A stretch of DNA of 64,000 nt from Acidobacteriota bacterium (GCA_014584705.1 JACTMJ010000022.1:1-64000); one strand, 5' to 3'; counted from the first letter of the stretch, positions 8,823 through 18,523 are shown. Program-made: numbers and translations. The notes: generated by a model from the sequence alone, not told the origin.

Positions 8823-10454
8823 TCACAGTTCATTCACCTCGAGCTGCGTCGTCGCGTACTTCCACGCCTCCTTGAACTCGTTGTTCACCCATTCGGCACT
8901 CTCCGATTTGCCCTGCGCCTTCAGCGATTCGAGCAAGCCGAAAAGAGAGCGGCCATTGCGAGGATGCAGTTCGAGATCCTTCCGGAATACGGCCTCCGCT
9001 TCCGCTGGCTTTCCTTCGCGCAGCAGCGCGCCTCCGAGCGCCTCGCGAACCGGATAGTGCCATTCGGGCGGCTCCATGTAGCTCAGCTTGTCCTGAAGCT
9101 CCGTGGCCATCCTGAAGTGGGCGATTTCCTCGTCGTCGCGATTCTCAGCCCTCGCGATCCGCGCGTCCAAATCCGCTTCGGCGATGGCAAGCACGCTTCG
9201 GACGTGGTTGATCATCAGCTTGTCGGTCTCAGGCACCTTCGCGACGATCGCGCCAAGGCGCTCGCGCTCCGCCTGCGCATCGGGGATGTTCCCCAGGCCC
9301 GCGAATGCCAGACCGCGCGCGTAGCGGTACATGGCTTGCAGGTAGGGAGTCTTCTCTTTGGGCGCCGGCTCCGCCAGCATTTCTTTCCACTTACCGAAGC
9401 GCGTAAGCGTGAGCCATTCGAAGGTGCCGTATGGCGCGAGCATGGGCATGCCATCAATGGAACCGTCTACGTTCTTGTTCAGACGGCGGGCATAATCCAT
9501 CGCTTCGTCGAACCTGCCCTGCATCGCCCGCACGTAGGAGACGAAATGCAGGTTGTGCGAGTAATACATCAGCGGATAAACGCCCTTCGCGCCGGAGCGT
9601 TCGATGTACTTGCGGTCCACTTCCGATGCAATCTCGTTCACCTCCGCGGAGCTTTGAAAATCGCCGAGGCGCAGGAAGATATGCGACGGCATGTGTACCA
9701 TGTGGCCCGCTCCCGGCATCAGAGATCCCAGCCGCATGGCGCTTGGCAGCGCGCGCTCCGGGTTCTTCGAAGCTTCCACGGCGTGAATGTAATAGTGGTT
9801 CGCGCCGGGATGGGTCGGGTCCCTCCGCAGCACGCCTTCCAGCACCGAAAGGATCTCGAGGGTGCCTTCCGCGGGCTCCCCATCCGCGCTCCAGAGTTGC
9901 CAGGGCCGCAGATTCATCATCGCTTCCGCATAGAGCGTCGCGGCGTCCAGGTCGTCCGGATACCGCTGCGTCACCTCTTTCATTGCATCCTTGTAGTGAA
10001 TGGCGAGTTGCATGCGGTCCGCCGTGGGGTCTTTGGAATAGCGCTGGACCAGTGCCGCCACGTAAGCCCGTTCATTCGCGGGAGCGTCCTTCGCGAGGCT
10101 GGTTGCCTTTTCGATCGCGATCCAGGCCTTCTCCTCGCGTTCCGGCATGGGGGGCATGTTGTAGTTCGGCCCCAGCGCAAGCGCGATTCCCCAGTGCGGC
10201 ATTGGCGAATGTGGGTCGAGTTCGGCCGCGCGAGCGAAAAGCCGCGCCGCTTCGTCGTGGTTGAAGCCAAAGGTCAGCGCCAGGCCCTGGTCAAAGAACT
10301 TCTGTGCCATCTCGGACTTGGTTGAGATTGGATGGCGATGATCGCCAAGCCCCTCGAGTAGTACGGCTGGCTTGCCGGCGGTGCTCTCATGGTGCGAGTG
10401 TTGCGCGAAGGCGAAGGCCGCCGCGAGGAACAGAGCGAATACGATGCGTTTCAT
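8823..10454 (-). CDS. exported tetratricopeptide-repeat protein
   Basis: 543-aa protein with a signal peptide (MKRIVFALFLAAAFAFAQHSHH) and scattered TPR units. Clear examples are AQKFFDQGLALTFGFNHDEAARLFARAAELDPHSPMPHWGIALAL (about residues 50-95) and EALGGALLREGKPAEAEAVFRKDLELHPRNG near the C-terminus. The middle carries HPGANHYYIHAVE and GHMVHMPSHIFLRLGDF, conserved His-rich stretches found in a widespread family of exported TPR proteins of unknown role. It probably acts as a periplasmic scaffold; no catalytic function is evident. No clear ribosome-binding site precedes ATG 10454. The gene follows the sigma-54 activator, separated by a striking dyad, and leads into the secreted protein at 8814. 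Confidence 0.75.
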   Translation of the reverse strand: MKRIVFALFLAAAFAFAQHSHHESTAGKPAVLLEGLGDHRHPISTKSEMAQKFFDQGLALTFGFNHDEAARLFARAAELDPHSPMPHWGIALALGPNYNMPPMPEREEKAWIAIEKATSLAKDAPANERAYVAALVQRYSKDPTADRMQLAIHYKDAMKEVTQRYPDDLDAATLYAEAMMNLRPWQLWSADGEPAEGTLEILSVLEGVLRRDPTHPGANHYYIHAVEASKNPERALPSAMRLGSLMPGAGHMVHMPSHIFLRLGDFQSSAEVNEIASEVDRKYIERSGAKGVYPLMYYSHNLHFVSYVRAMQGRFDEAMDYARRLNKNVDGSIDGMPMLAPYGTFEWLTLTRFGKWKEMLAEPAPKEKTPYLQAMYRYARGLAFAGLGNIPDAQAERERLGAIVAKVPETDKLMINHVRSVLAIAEADLDARIARAENRDDEEIAHFRMATELQDKLSYMEPPEWHYPVREALGGALLREGKPAEAEAVFRKDLELHPRNGRSLFGLLESLKAQGKSESAEWVNNEFKEAWKYATTQLEVNEL

Positions 10455-10565
10455 GCCACAAGAGCGTGCACCTCAAGGACCAAACGCAGAAGATCACCGA
10501 GTTTCCGTATCTGATTGATATTGTTTGGAAAGCGAAAGCACAACGAAGTCAATGAGACGCTCACG

Positions 10566-10602
10566 GTGCTGAAATATCCGCATAACGCTGATATTTCAGC
10601 AC
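10566..10602. promoter_or_regulatory. perfect 13-bp-arm dyad upstream of the TPR gene
   Basis: GTGCTGAAATATC at 10566-10578 is repeated exactly in inverted form, GATATTTCAGCAC, at 10590-10602, with an 11-base spacer. It lies between the end of the sigma-54 activator gene and the TPR gene on the same strand, about 110 bases before the TPR start. It is AT-richer than its surroundings and has no U-tract on either side, so it is either an activator-binding site or an unusual terminator. Confidence 0.55.
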
Positions 10603-10609
10603 ACTCGCC

Positions 10610-13429
10610 TCAATTCCGCTTCGCCTTCGGCGTCTCGATGCCCAGCTTTCGCATGCGAGACCAGAGCGTGGAACGGTTGATTCCCAGCAACTCCGCCGCC
10701 CCGAAAGGTCCGGCAAGCATGCCATCGGTTCGCTTGAGAGCCTCAACGATCAGATCTCTCTCCGCCACTTCCAGCGTAGGCAGAGTTTCGCGAGGGTCCG
10801 ACCGCACGGCGGCTTCCGCCGGCAGAGCAATGTGTTCGAGACGCATTGTGTTTCCCTGACAGAGAATCACGGCCCGTTCCACCAGATTGGCCAGCTCCCT
10901 CACGTTGCCCGGCCAGTCGTATTCCTTCAGCCGATCATTCACGGCGGGGCTGATACTGTCAACGCGCTTCCCCATGCGCTCGGCGAACTTCCTGGCGAAG
11001 TAGGCGGCCAGCAGCGGAATGTCTTCCCGGCGCTGCCGCAGAGGTGGCACGAAGATCGGGAAGACATGGAGCCTGTAGAAGAGGTCGGCCCGGAAAGTGC
11101 CCCGTTTAATCTCCTCGGCGAGATCCCGGTTCGTGGCGGCGATGACGCGAACATCCACCTGGATGCTCTGGCTGCCTCCCACGCGCTCGAACTCCTGTTC
11201 CTGCAGTACTCTCAGCAGTTTCGATTGCGTATCCAGCGGCACTTCACCGATCTCATCCAGGAAAATCGTTCCGCGGTTCGCCAGTTCGAAACGGCCCTTC
11301 TTCTGCATCAGCGCGCCGGTAAATGCGCCCCGTTCATGTCCAAAGAGTTCGCTCTCCACGAGACCGGCGGGCAACGCCCCGCAGTTGACCTTGATCATCG
11401 TGTTCGAACGTCGCCGGCTGCGGTTGTGGACCGCGCGGGCGATTAACTCCTTGCCGGTTCCGGTTTCCCCCAGCAGCAGAACAGTGGAGTCCGTATCGGC
11501 GACCATCTCAATGTTCCGGAACACGTCCCGCATCGCTTCCGACGCGCCGACGATCTCCTCGAAGTCGTACTCGCGCTGGATTGCTTCCCGCAGGTAGACA
11601 TTCTGCCGTCGCAACTGGTCCAGCCGCTCTTCGGCTTTCTTTTTTTCGTTCACGTCACGAAGGAAAATGGTGAAGAGCATGGCACCGGAGAGTCTGGCTC
11701 GCGAGACCGAGATTTCGGCGGGAAACGCTTCGCCGTCGAATCGCCGCGCGCAGTGGCCTTCCGGCACCCAGAGAGGCTCCCGCCGCCCATCCGCCATGTA
11801 CGTCCGCAGAAAGGATTGCAACTCCTCCGTCAGCAGCGCATTCACCGGCTTGCCAACCGCCTGCACCTGCGTGCATCGGAGCATTCGCTCCGCGGCGCCG
11901 TTCAGCATGGAGATGACGCCGTTCCGGTCAATCACGATGATCGCGTCCATCGCCGTTTGAAAGATGCCCGAGAGCCGTTCTTCGCTATCTCGCAGGCGGG
12001 AATTGATGCTGGACAGTTCGGCCGTTCGCTCCGCAACCCGGTTCTCGAGTTCCGACGCATGCGCGGCGATCCTCTGATTCAGTTCCCGCAATGCGTCGTC
12101 AGCAAGCTTGCGCTCCGTAATGTCTCGCTGGATGCCGAAGTGTCCGGTGACGCGCCCCTCGCCGTCATAGAAGCAGATGTAGTCGCCCTCCACCCACATT
12201 CGGCTTCCGTCCGATCTGCGCTCATCGCTCTCTACGTGCAGTCTGCCCGCATTCAGCATCTCGCGCCAAAGCTTCCTGCCCTCTTCCGGGGCGTGCGCGA
12301 ACAGCATCCGCGGCGTCGACCCGATGATCTCCTCGGGCGCAACCTGGTATTGATGAAGGAGAGCGTCATTCACCTTCACGACCCGCTCATGATCGAGCAC
12401 ATACTCCAGGGTTCTCTCCTTGTCGACGCTGTCATCCCAGCGAACGGGTTCGTCCAGCATCATGAAGAAGAATCCGTCGAGCGATTGCGAGAAGAACAAT
12501 TGCAGCTGCGCAAGGGATTTCTCGTGCTCGGTTTCCGCCCGGCGTCGCCGGGCCGTCTCGAGCGCCAGTGCCGTCAGGTCCGCGACGGAGGCCGCGAAGC
12601 TTCGCTCCTCCGGATTCCACTGTCGCTGTTCCCCGGTATGTTCGTGGCAAAGCACACCCACGGTTCCGCCATTCCAATGGATCGGCACATCAAGAATCGA
12701 CGTTGTGTTGGCAAGCGTGGCAAGACCGGGCGGCAGCTCCGAAGTGAGCGGGTGCGTATGCACGTCCTCCACGGCAATGGCGCGGGTCTGTTCGAGGGCT
12801 TCAAAGTACTTCGGATATCGCCCAACCTCCAGGCGCAGCTCCAGCGGGTGCGGAAGACGTTCCCGGTCGAAGGAGTGTGCGCAGCGGAGTTCCCGGCGTC
12901 CTTCCTCGAACAGCCATACACTGACGCGGGCGGCCTGCAGGATTGAAGCCGAGACTCCGGTCAGATGTTGCAGCCGCTCGGGAAGGGTCCCAAATTCAGA
13001 TGTGGCCAACTCGACCAGCGCCGCCTGGAACTGCGCCGACTGAAACTGTGCGCGCCGGAACCGGTTCCTGGTCTCGTTGCGATCCGCATCGGCGCGGCCC
13101 ACCGCCACAAGGCCATCCCGGCTTCGAAGCGCGGTGAATCGTATCTCCAGGAGGGCAGACATCAGATCCGCACGAATGAACTCCAGATCGGATAACTCGT
13201 CGAAAGAGTTCCCGTCCCGCGCGTGCGCGATAGCCCGCTCTGCGACCTCGGCCGATGCCGGAGTGAGCAGGGAGAAGAGGGAGCAACCCGTCAATAAGGA
13301 CCGGGGCCGCCCCAGTACATTTGCCGCTGCCTCATTCGCCCACAGAACCACGCCGTCCGAGGTCAGCCGGAAAACAACGTCACCCAGCGCGTCCGCGGCG
13401 CTCTCGAACTGCAGCCCGGTATCCATCAT
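10610..13429 (-). CDS. sigma-54-dependent activator with PAS and GAF sensor domains
   Basis: 939-aa single-chain sensor and activator. In order: a PAS domain (about 6-120), a GAF domain (about 150-310), a PAS domain with PAC end (about 330-465, ending GHFGIQRDITERK), a coiled coil (about 470-505), another PAS (about 505-615), and a sigma-54 AAA+ domain from about 625. The AAA+ domain has Walker A GETGTGKE at 654, the sigma-54-contacting loop GAFTGA near 701, Walker B FLDEIGE near 725, and WPGNVREL near 840. A Fis-type helix-turn-helix ends the protein (LLGINRSTLWSRMRKLGI). There is no receiver domain, so the signal probably acts directly on the PAS/GAF parts. The target is unknown; the downstream TPR/secreted gene pair is the nearest candidate. 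Confidence 0.9.
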   Translation of the reverse strand: MMDTGLQFESAADALGDVVFRLTSDGVVLWANEAAANVLGRPRSLLTGCSLFSLLTPASAEVAERAIAHARDGNSFDELSDLEFIRADLMSALLEIRFTALRSRDGLVAVGRADADRNETRNRFRRAQFQSAQFQAALVELATSEFGTLPERLQHLTGVSASILQAARVSVWLFEEGRRELRCAHSFDRERLPHPLELRLEVGRYPKYFEALEQTRAIAVEDVHTHPLTSELPPGLATLANTTSILDVPIHWNGGTVGVLCHEHTGEQRQWNPEERSFAASVADLTALALETARRRRAETEHEKSLAQLQLFFSQSLDGFFFMMLDEPVRWDDSVDKERTLEYVLDHERVVKVNDALLHQYQVAPEEIIGSTPRMLFAHAPEEGRKLWREMLNAGRLHVESDERRSDGSRMWVEGDYICFYDGEGRVTGHFGIQRDITERKLADDALRELNQRIAAHASELENRVAERTAELSSINSRLRDSEERLSGIFQTAMDAIIVIDRNGVISMLNGAAERMLRCTQVQAVGKPVNALLTEELQSFLRTYMADGRREPLWVPEGHCARRFDGEAFPAEISVSRARLSGAMLFTIFLRDVNEKKKAEERLDQLRRQNVYLREAIQREYDFEEIVGASEAMRDVFRNIEMVADTDSTVLLLGETGTGKELIARAVHNRSRRRSNTMIKVNCGALPAGLVESELFGHERGAFTGALMQKKGRFELANRGTIFLDEIGEVPLDTQSKLLRVLQEQEFERVGGSQSIQVDVRVIAATNRDLAEEIKRGTFRADLFYRLHVFPIFVPPLRQRREDIPLLAAYFARKFAERMGKRVDSISPAVNDRLKEYDWPGNVRELANLVERAVILCQGNTMRLEHIALPAEAAVRSDPRETLPTLEVAERDLIVEALKRTDGMLAGPFGAAELLGINRSTLWSRMRKLGIETPKAKRN

Positions 13430-13685
13430 CCCCAGATCTCAATTTCGCCCCAGCGAAAACTCCGCCTCCGCCCGCGACAACCCCTCCGCGCGAGGAGCGG
13501 AATTCTTCGTTCATCCTGCTTCGGTCGATTGTGACAGACCTTTCGCGGCGAGAAAAGCACCTGGTCAGATCGAGCACGTAGGCGCGGACATTCGGGAGGC
13601 GTCGAGGGAGCCGGGCGCTATTCGAGTTCGAGGTGCTCTTCGCGGATCACAGTTGCTGCCTCCCGCTGGGAGAGCCGGATTCCCG

Positions 13686-16600
13686 TTACCTGACCGTTAG
13701 CGCGAATGGAGTGCTCGCGGAAGCGCCCGCCGTAATGACGACGGGATGTTCGCCGGGCGGCAAATCCGGGATTCGGATATTGGCTTGCGCCAGGCCGGCG
13801 AAGCCGGGGCTGAGCCCCAGATACTCGAGATTCGCGGCCTTCCCTCCAATCGTTGCGCTGCTCCCCGCGCTCGCCACGGACAAGGGATCGGTAATTGCGC
13901 CCGCGCCGGTTGGCAAATCCGGCTCCACCTCGCCGATGCCCGTCAAGTACACCACGACATACTCTCCGGGAGAAACGCCCCGGCCGGGAAGATTCTGAGA
14001 TCCATCCGGGTTGATCGCAATTCCGCGGCCATTCTCATCCCGAAAGGCGTCTGGGGCTGTCGCTTCGACGTTGACGGGAACAGACGTGCTGCCTCCGTTG
14101 CGATTGAAGAAGCGCGCAATTCGAGATCCCGGTTCCACCCCGAAGGGAACTTGCGCATTCACCTGCAGAGGGCTCGCGAAAATGAGCGGAGCCACCTTGC
14201 CATCCACACAGGCCACTGCCCCGCCCAGTTCCGCCGGCAACGGCAGACGCGACGCCGCTTTCTGTTCGTTCGAAACGTCCGTTCCAAAGATACTGATCAA
14301 TGAGCCAGGCGCGATGCGTTGCAGGAACGATCCCGCGTGGACAATCCCGTTTGCGGGCACCTGAGGCACCGGCGCGGGGTTAGCGGAGGCCGGAGGCAGC
14401 CAGAAGTGAGGCAAGCCGCTCTGGCCGAGGACAATCAAATGAGGACCGGCAAGCGCCATCGCACTCGGGGCAAGGGTGCTCACAGCGGGAACATAGAGTG
14501 CACCAGAACAGGAGGAGGGGGCACCGGCATCGCCATTCAACGCCACATCCTTGACGGTGAAATCCGGATCGATGCGGCGGACCCTTGCCCTGGACTTGTC
14601 GTAAAAGTAGATGTAGTCCCCTTGAACGGCGAAGGCGGCCAGGTTGAGATACTGCTTGCGGGCATCGGAGCTGGTGCTGCTCGCGCTCGTGGGGGAAGTT
14701 CCACCCAGGTGCCTGAGAGTGCCATTCCGCTCGATGCGGAAGAGGCGGGAGTCTTGCTGAAAGACGATTCGATCCTGCTCATCCACCTGGATTTGATCCG
14801 CTCCAAAGAGGGAGGCCTCGCTGGCGAGTACACCGTCCGCGGGAGACTTGGATCCTCCTCCGGCAACTCTCCGCAAGACACTGCCCGAAACCCTCCAGAT
14901 ACTGCCAGACTGAGCAAACAGCAGCGTGCCATCGGATTTTGACGCAATCTCTCCCATGACCTTCGCATCGGAAACATTCATGCCCTCCGTAATCGTGAGC
15001 GAAGTCCCGCTTCCGGCACGACCCACCACCGTCTGGATGACTCCGTTCGTGTCGATACGGCGAATGACATCGTTCAGTCCGTCGCGGAAATAGATTGCAC
15101 CATCCGGCGTCACGGTGATCGATTCAACGAGGCTGAGGCTTGCCGATGTGGCGGCTCCGCCATCTCCGGTGTACCCGAGCTTCCCGTTTCCGGCAACCAC
15201 GACGGCGTGGCCGGCCGCGTCAATCGCGTATATATACGTGAGCTGGCCGGCATATAGAACACCGTTGTGATGGGCGAGGGAATTGGCAATGCCAGCGGCG
15301 GAACGAAGATCCGTGGGGTACTCTCCCAGATAGACACCCGGCCCGTCCGGTTGATCCGACACCTCGAGGGTGGCGTTCAGAACGATCTTGTCGTTGGCCG
15401 CTCCGCTGACCGGAATCGTCGCCTGCAAGGAATGGTTGCCCGCTCCGAGATCTTTCGCAATACGCTTCAGCTCGAGCGTGGGTTCAAGCTGGCCTTCTTC
15501 ACTTCCGGATTTCAGAACAGCGACAGCGATGGCCTGTGCATTTGTTTGCGGAGTGCCCACCACAAAGTTGTCGGCTGATCCGCCTTCCGCGGCGACGACG
15601 CTTGCGGATCTGTGCAGCAAACTCGTATCCCCGAGCAAGACTCTTGCGTCTGGCAGGGTAGTATTCAGTACGGCCGATGGGGTATACGTGCCCGCGAGCG
15701 GAGTCCACTGGGTTGACGGCACGGAGAGGGAAGCCAATCCGCCCCCATTGGCTGGCAGCACAGTAGCAAGCAGCTTTCCCGGAGTGCCGGACGCAAAACT
15801 CACGGTGTCCGTGCTGAGCTTCATCACATTCGGGGTGTTCCCCAGATTTCGGGTTACGGCCGAGAATGTAGCCCCGTTATCCGAACTGTGGTAAACGGCG
15901 AGGGCGCAGCAGTCTCCGGCAATTGCCTCCGCCGGGTTGCTTCGGCTGAATTGCACGCCGATGTTGTTTCCGGCGCGCACTTGCTGCCAGGTAGCCCCCC
16001 CGTTTACGGAACGGAAGATGCCATTTGCGGTGGGATTTGGTCCGCTCATTGTGGCGAGCATCAAGTTCGGGTTGCCCGGCGAGATCGCCAATCCGGCAAT
16101 ACCGTCGAGGGAGCCGGTTGTATTCCGAATGGTTCCAACGGTCGTCCAACTTTGGCCCCCGTTGGCCGAGCGATGGACTGACCCATTACTTGCTTGATAC
16201 ACGGTCTCGGAACTTGCCGGAGACACTGCGCGGATCAAGCCCTCGCCCTTATAGCTCCAAGTACTGCCGCCGTTGTCGCTGCGGTAGATGCGAGATGCGC
16301 CGTTGAGGGTTGTATTGGCATAGAGTACAGAGCCATTCGAGGGCGCCACAAGAATTGCTTCCAGCTTGCAGCCCGCCGCGAAGGAGGTCTCGTCCACAAT
16401 TCTTTCCCAGTGCGCGCCGCGGTCATGCGAGCGCCACGCGCCAGCTAGATTCCCCGCGATCTCGCCGCGAACGTAGGCGTAGATTGTCGACGGGTTCGCG
16501 TAGTCGAATAGGACCGGCTGAAACGAAGGCTGCTGTTCACCAAGCGGATAGACCGGGATCTGTACCCAGGTTTGACCTGAATTGTCGCTTCTCAGGATGC

Positions 16601-16769
16601 CGCCCACCGAACTGGCATAAAGCACTCCCGGACTGCTCGGGTCTGACACAACTCCGTTCAGTTTGGCATCAAAGCGGATCGGCTGTGCCGAGGCGGGAAA
16701 GGGCAAGACCTGAGTTGTCCCGTAGAGAATGAGTGCCAGAAGAAAACAACGAAAGCCCGTTAGCTTCAT
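13686..16769 (-). CDS. secreted two-propeller protein with Solibacter-type C-terminal domain
   Basis: 1027-aa exported protein. Signal peptide at 1-29 (ending PASA). Residues about 30-390 hold sialidase/BNR-like repeats with recurring S-x-D-x-G-x-T-W motifs (RSDNSGQTW, RSDNGGSTW, RSANGGQSW, RSVNGGATW). A short beta domain follows, then an NHL-like propeller at about 490-800 (YTGDGGAATSASL, TPDGAIYFRDGLNDVIRRID). The last 220 residues, from GIVHAGSFLQRIAPGSLISIFGTDVS to the end, match the C-terminal domain repeatedly found on exported proteins of Solibacter relatives (TIGR03437 type). ATG 16769 is preceded by GGAGAAA. Function is unknown; cell-surface or extracellular binding is likely. The family domain is the main taxonomic clue of the window. 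Confidence 0.85.
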   Translation of the reverse strand: MKLTGFRCFLLALILYGTTQVLPFPASAQPIRFDAKLNGVVSDPSSPGVLYASSVGGILRSDNSGQTWVQIPVYPLGEQQPSFQPVLFDYANPSTIYAYVRGEIAGNLAGAWRSHDRGAHWERIVDETSFAAGCKLEAILVAPSNGSVLYANTTLNGASRIYRSDNGGSTWSYKGEGLIRAVSPASSETVYQASNGSVHRSANGGQSWTTVGTIRNTTGSLDGIAGLAISPGNPNLMLATMSGPNPTANGIFRSVNGGATWQQVRAGNNIGVQFSRSNPAEAIAGDCCALAVYHSSDNGATFSAVTRNLGNTPNVMKLSTDTVSFASGTPGKLLATVLPANGGGLASLSVPSTQWTPLAGTYTPSAVLNTTLPDARVLLGDTSLLHRSASVVAAEGGSADNFVVGTPQTNAQAIAVAVLKSGSEEGQLEPTLELKRIAKDLGAGNHSLQATIPVSGAANDKIVLNATLEVSDQPDGPGVYLGEYPTDLRSAAGIANSLAHHNGVLYAGQLTYIYAIDAAGHAVVVAGNGKLGYTGDGGAATSASLSLVESITVTPDGAIYFRDGLNDVIRRIDTNGVIQTVVGRAGSGTSLTITEGMNVSDAKVMGEIASKSDGTLLFAQSGSIWRVSGSVLRRVAGGGSKSPADGVLASEASLFGADQIQVDEQDRIVFQQDSRLFRIERNGTLRHLGGTSPTSASSTSSDARKQYLNLAAFAVQGDYIYFYDKSRARVRRIDPDFTVKDVALNGDAGAPSSCSGALYVPAVSTLAPSAMALAGPHLIVLGQSGLPHFWLPPASANPAPVPQVPANGIVHAGSFLQRIAPGSLISIFGTDVSNEQKAASRLPLPAELGGAVACVDGKVAPLIFASPLQVNAQVPFGVEPGSRIARFFNRNGGSTSVPVNVEATAPDAFRDENGRGIAINPDGSQNLPGRGVSPGEYVVVYLTGIGEVEPDLPTGAGAITDPLSVASAGSSATIGGKAANLEYLGLSPGFAGLAQANIRIPDLPPGEHPVVITAGASASTPFALTVR

Positions 16770-17695
16770 TCAATTTCTCCAGGTGGTAGTGTTTCCAGAT
16801 CAGATTGTCGTAGCATCGTTGCGAACAAACAGAGCCAGGCATGTTCTCCGCTTGGGGACTTCTCAGTCCCATTCGAAAGTACCGGTCACTCCCCCTCGCC
16901 CGTTGCCAATTCCAGTTGTATTTCGGAGCTCTCCACCACGCGTTGCACTTCTGCTGCATCCTGCTCTGGAGCCGCGGGAAGGGACTTGCTGGTGCGCAAG
17001 GATGTTCCATGAAACCGAAGCCGTACGTCACCGAGAATTTGCTGGCCATTGCCCGGCTGGCCTGACACGCTGCGCCGCCCGCGCAAGAAAAGCGCCACGC
17101 CTAACGAGCGGGACGCCTCAAAGCGGCAAGAGAGAGCACACAGACTGGTGAAACCCGTTTCCCGCGGCGGTCTCCGCAGCGCGGGCGCGAAGACCGTACA
17201 AGGGGAGAATCCTCACGACGGTCAGGCACGGATTGCCCGATAAGGAAAGTGGGAATTGAGGAGATGGGTTGACGGTTTTGCCTGCCCTCTGTTTTTCCGG
17301 TAAGGGATCGCTTGCCGGAGCAGGGCCGGTGGAGAGCGGGTGGAGCGGACGGGCTCTTCGGCGCCAATCCGGATGCGGCGGGCGTGGCCGCCGGGGAGTC
17401 GCACCGCCAAATTGGGCGGATGCTCCATGGACTCGCTTGCGCGAGGCTGATTTGTTCGCGGCGCGCGGCCCCTGGCCTGACGCCCAGGGGTGGCGTCTGT
17501 CGCCCGTTGGGCTTTCGGCGCGGGGTTTGCCTGGCTTCAGCCGACGAACTCGCGCGGCGGGGTGATGCCGCAACGGAATCTATGGTTCCCGCGGGACCAC
17601 ACTCCCAACGCGCGGAGGCGGTGAACCGCAATGCAGGCCCGGGACAACGAGGGTGAGTCACGGGTGGAGTGGCGGATTCGGACTCGTTCGGAGGA
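16770..17695. other. 926-base intergenic region, no gene recognised
   Basis: Lies upstream of the secreted propeller gene and downstream of brnA. Readings are open in several frames only because of high GC; none shows a recognisable protein, signal peptide or convincing start. A small inverted repeat, CCCCTGG-N8-CCAGGGG, occurs near 17469-17490. The promoter of the propeller gene should be in the first part. Confidence 0.5.
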
Positions 17696-18040
17696 CTACC
17701 AGCCCGCCTTTCGCTTTTCTCGCTCGGCCAGTGTTTCGTGCAGTAGCGATTTGATGTACGTCTGATATGGAAGTCCCTTGGCTTCAGCCTGCTTTCGGGC
17801 CAAGGCCAAGTCCGCGGCGGGAATCCGCAGCGAGACCACCGGAGATGCCGTTTTTTTGGACGCGGCTATCCGCTCCCGCAACTTCGCCTTGGTCAACACT
17901 TGAGCGTCTCCGCTTTTCACGGCCGCGAGCAGGTCTTTCCCATGCCGGTTGCGGTTCTCATGCCACCACGCCGCCTCTTGCGCCTCGGTGGCGAAGGCCG
18001 GCACGACGCGCTTCGTCTTTTTCTCCAACTGCTTCTTCAT
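17696..18040 (-). CDS. brnA: BrnA-like antitoxin (CopG/RHH type)
   Basis: 114-aa antitoxin. The C-terminal part SPVVSLRIPAADLALARKQAEAKGLPYQTYIKSLLHETLAER is a ribbon-helix-helix DNA-binding and dimerisation domain of the CopG group. The N-terminal half (FATEAQEAAWWHENRN...) is the usual toxin-binding extension of antitoxins paired with BrnT. Its start ATG overlaps the toxin stop by four bases (ATGA), so translation is coupled. In characterised systems BrnA neutralises BrnT and the complex represses the operon; the palindrome at 18336-18349 is the likely operator. Confidence 0.85.
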   Translation of the reverse strand: MKKQLEKKTKRVVPAFATEAQEAAWWHENRNRHGKDLLAAVKSGDAQVLTKAKLRERIAASKKTASPVVSLRIPAADLALARKQAEAKGLPYQTYIKSLLHETLAEREKRKAGW

Positions 18041-18324
18041 TTGAGTCTCTCCAGAAACGCCTTCCGGTCGGATACGCTAGCCGCAAAGGCGGTAATGGCA
18101 CGCACCCTGCCATTGCGGATCGTCCACGCCACCGACAACAAGCGACCGCGATTCGTAAGGCCAACAGAGCGGTACCGCTCCTCGCCGTCGACCAGACCGA
18201 AAGCCAAGTCGATAGGATCGTTGCTCAACACCTGCTCGAACTCCGCCGAGGAGATTTTGTGGGCGGCGAGGTGCTTCCGATTCTCGTCATCCCAATCAAA
18301 CTCGATTCCGCTGGCCACCGCCAA
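18037..18324 (-). CDS. brnT: BrnT-family ribonuclease toxin
   Basis: 95-aa toxin of the BrnT family, small RelE-like ribonucleases that stop translation. FDWDDENRKHLAAHKISSAEFEQVLSNDPI and the later GRLLSVAWTIRNGRVRAITAFAAS carry the family pattern. The start is uncertain: the reading opens at TTG 18324, GTG at 18318 is equally possible, and neither has a ribosome-binding site, suggesting weak or leaderless translation. Toxin before antitoxin is the normal brnTA order. Confidence 0.85.
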   Translation of the reverse strand: MAVASGIEFDWDDENRKHLAAHKISSAEFEQVLSNDPIDLAFGLVDGEERYRSVGLTNRGRLLSVAWTIRNGRVRAITAFAASVSDRKAFLERLK

Positions 18325-18335
18325 TAGTGTATCGC

Positions 18336-18349
18336 AACGTATATACGTT
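18336..18349. promoter_or_regulatory. palindromic operator candidate of brnTA
   Basis: Perfect 14-bp palindrome AACGTATATACGTT, beginning 11 bases before the proposed toxin start. Its AT-rich core could overlap a promoter -10 element. Position and symmetry fit binding by a ribbon-helix-helix antitoxin dimer. Confidence 0.6.
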
Positions 18350-18523
18350 CGCGCCAGAGGCTAGTTTTCGGATCGGCACGAACGCCATGTAGGCGCGGCG
18401 AGTCTTCGGGACTTGAATGCGCCGTACGCCCGATTGGGCCGACTCCTTGCCAGGAAGCGCTCGGTTGCGGCCGGATGACGCCGTTCGATAGCGCGATGAG
18501 GCGATGCGCGCGTCTTAATGCAG

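Noticed and set aside
8814..10325. 503-codon open frame antisense to the TPR gene
   Set aside because: The sense protein has a signal peptide and TPR motifs; the antisense one has neither a start signal nor a recognisable domain.
10454..10560. sigma-54 promoter before the TPR gene
   Set aside because: A GG-N10-GC pair exists on the minus strand but lies so close to the ATG that the transcript would be leaderless, and the flanking bases fit poorly.
17101..17661. 186-codon minus-strand frame in the large gap
   Set aside because: Low-complexity Pro/Arg/Ala/Ser composition, no start signal, and open frames on the other strand too.
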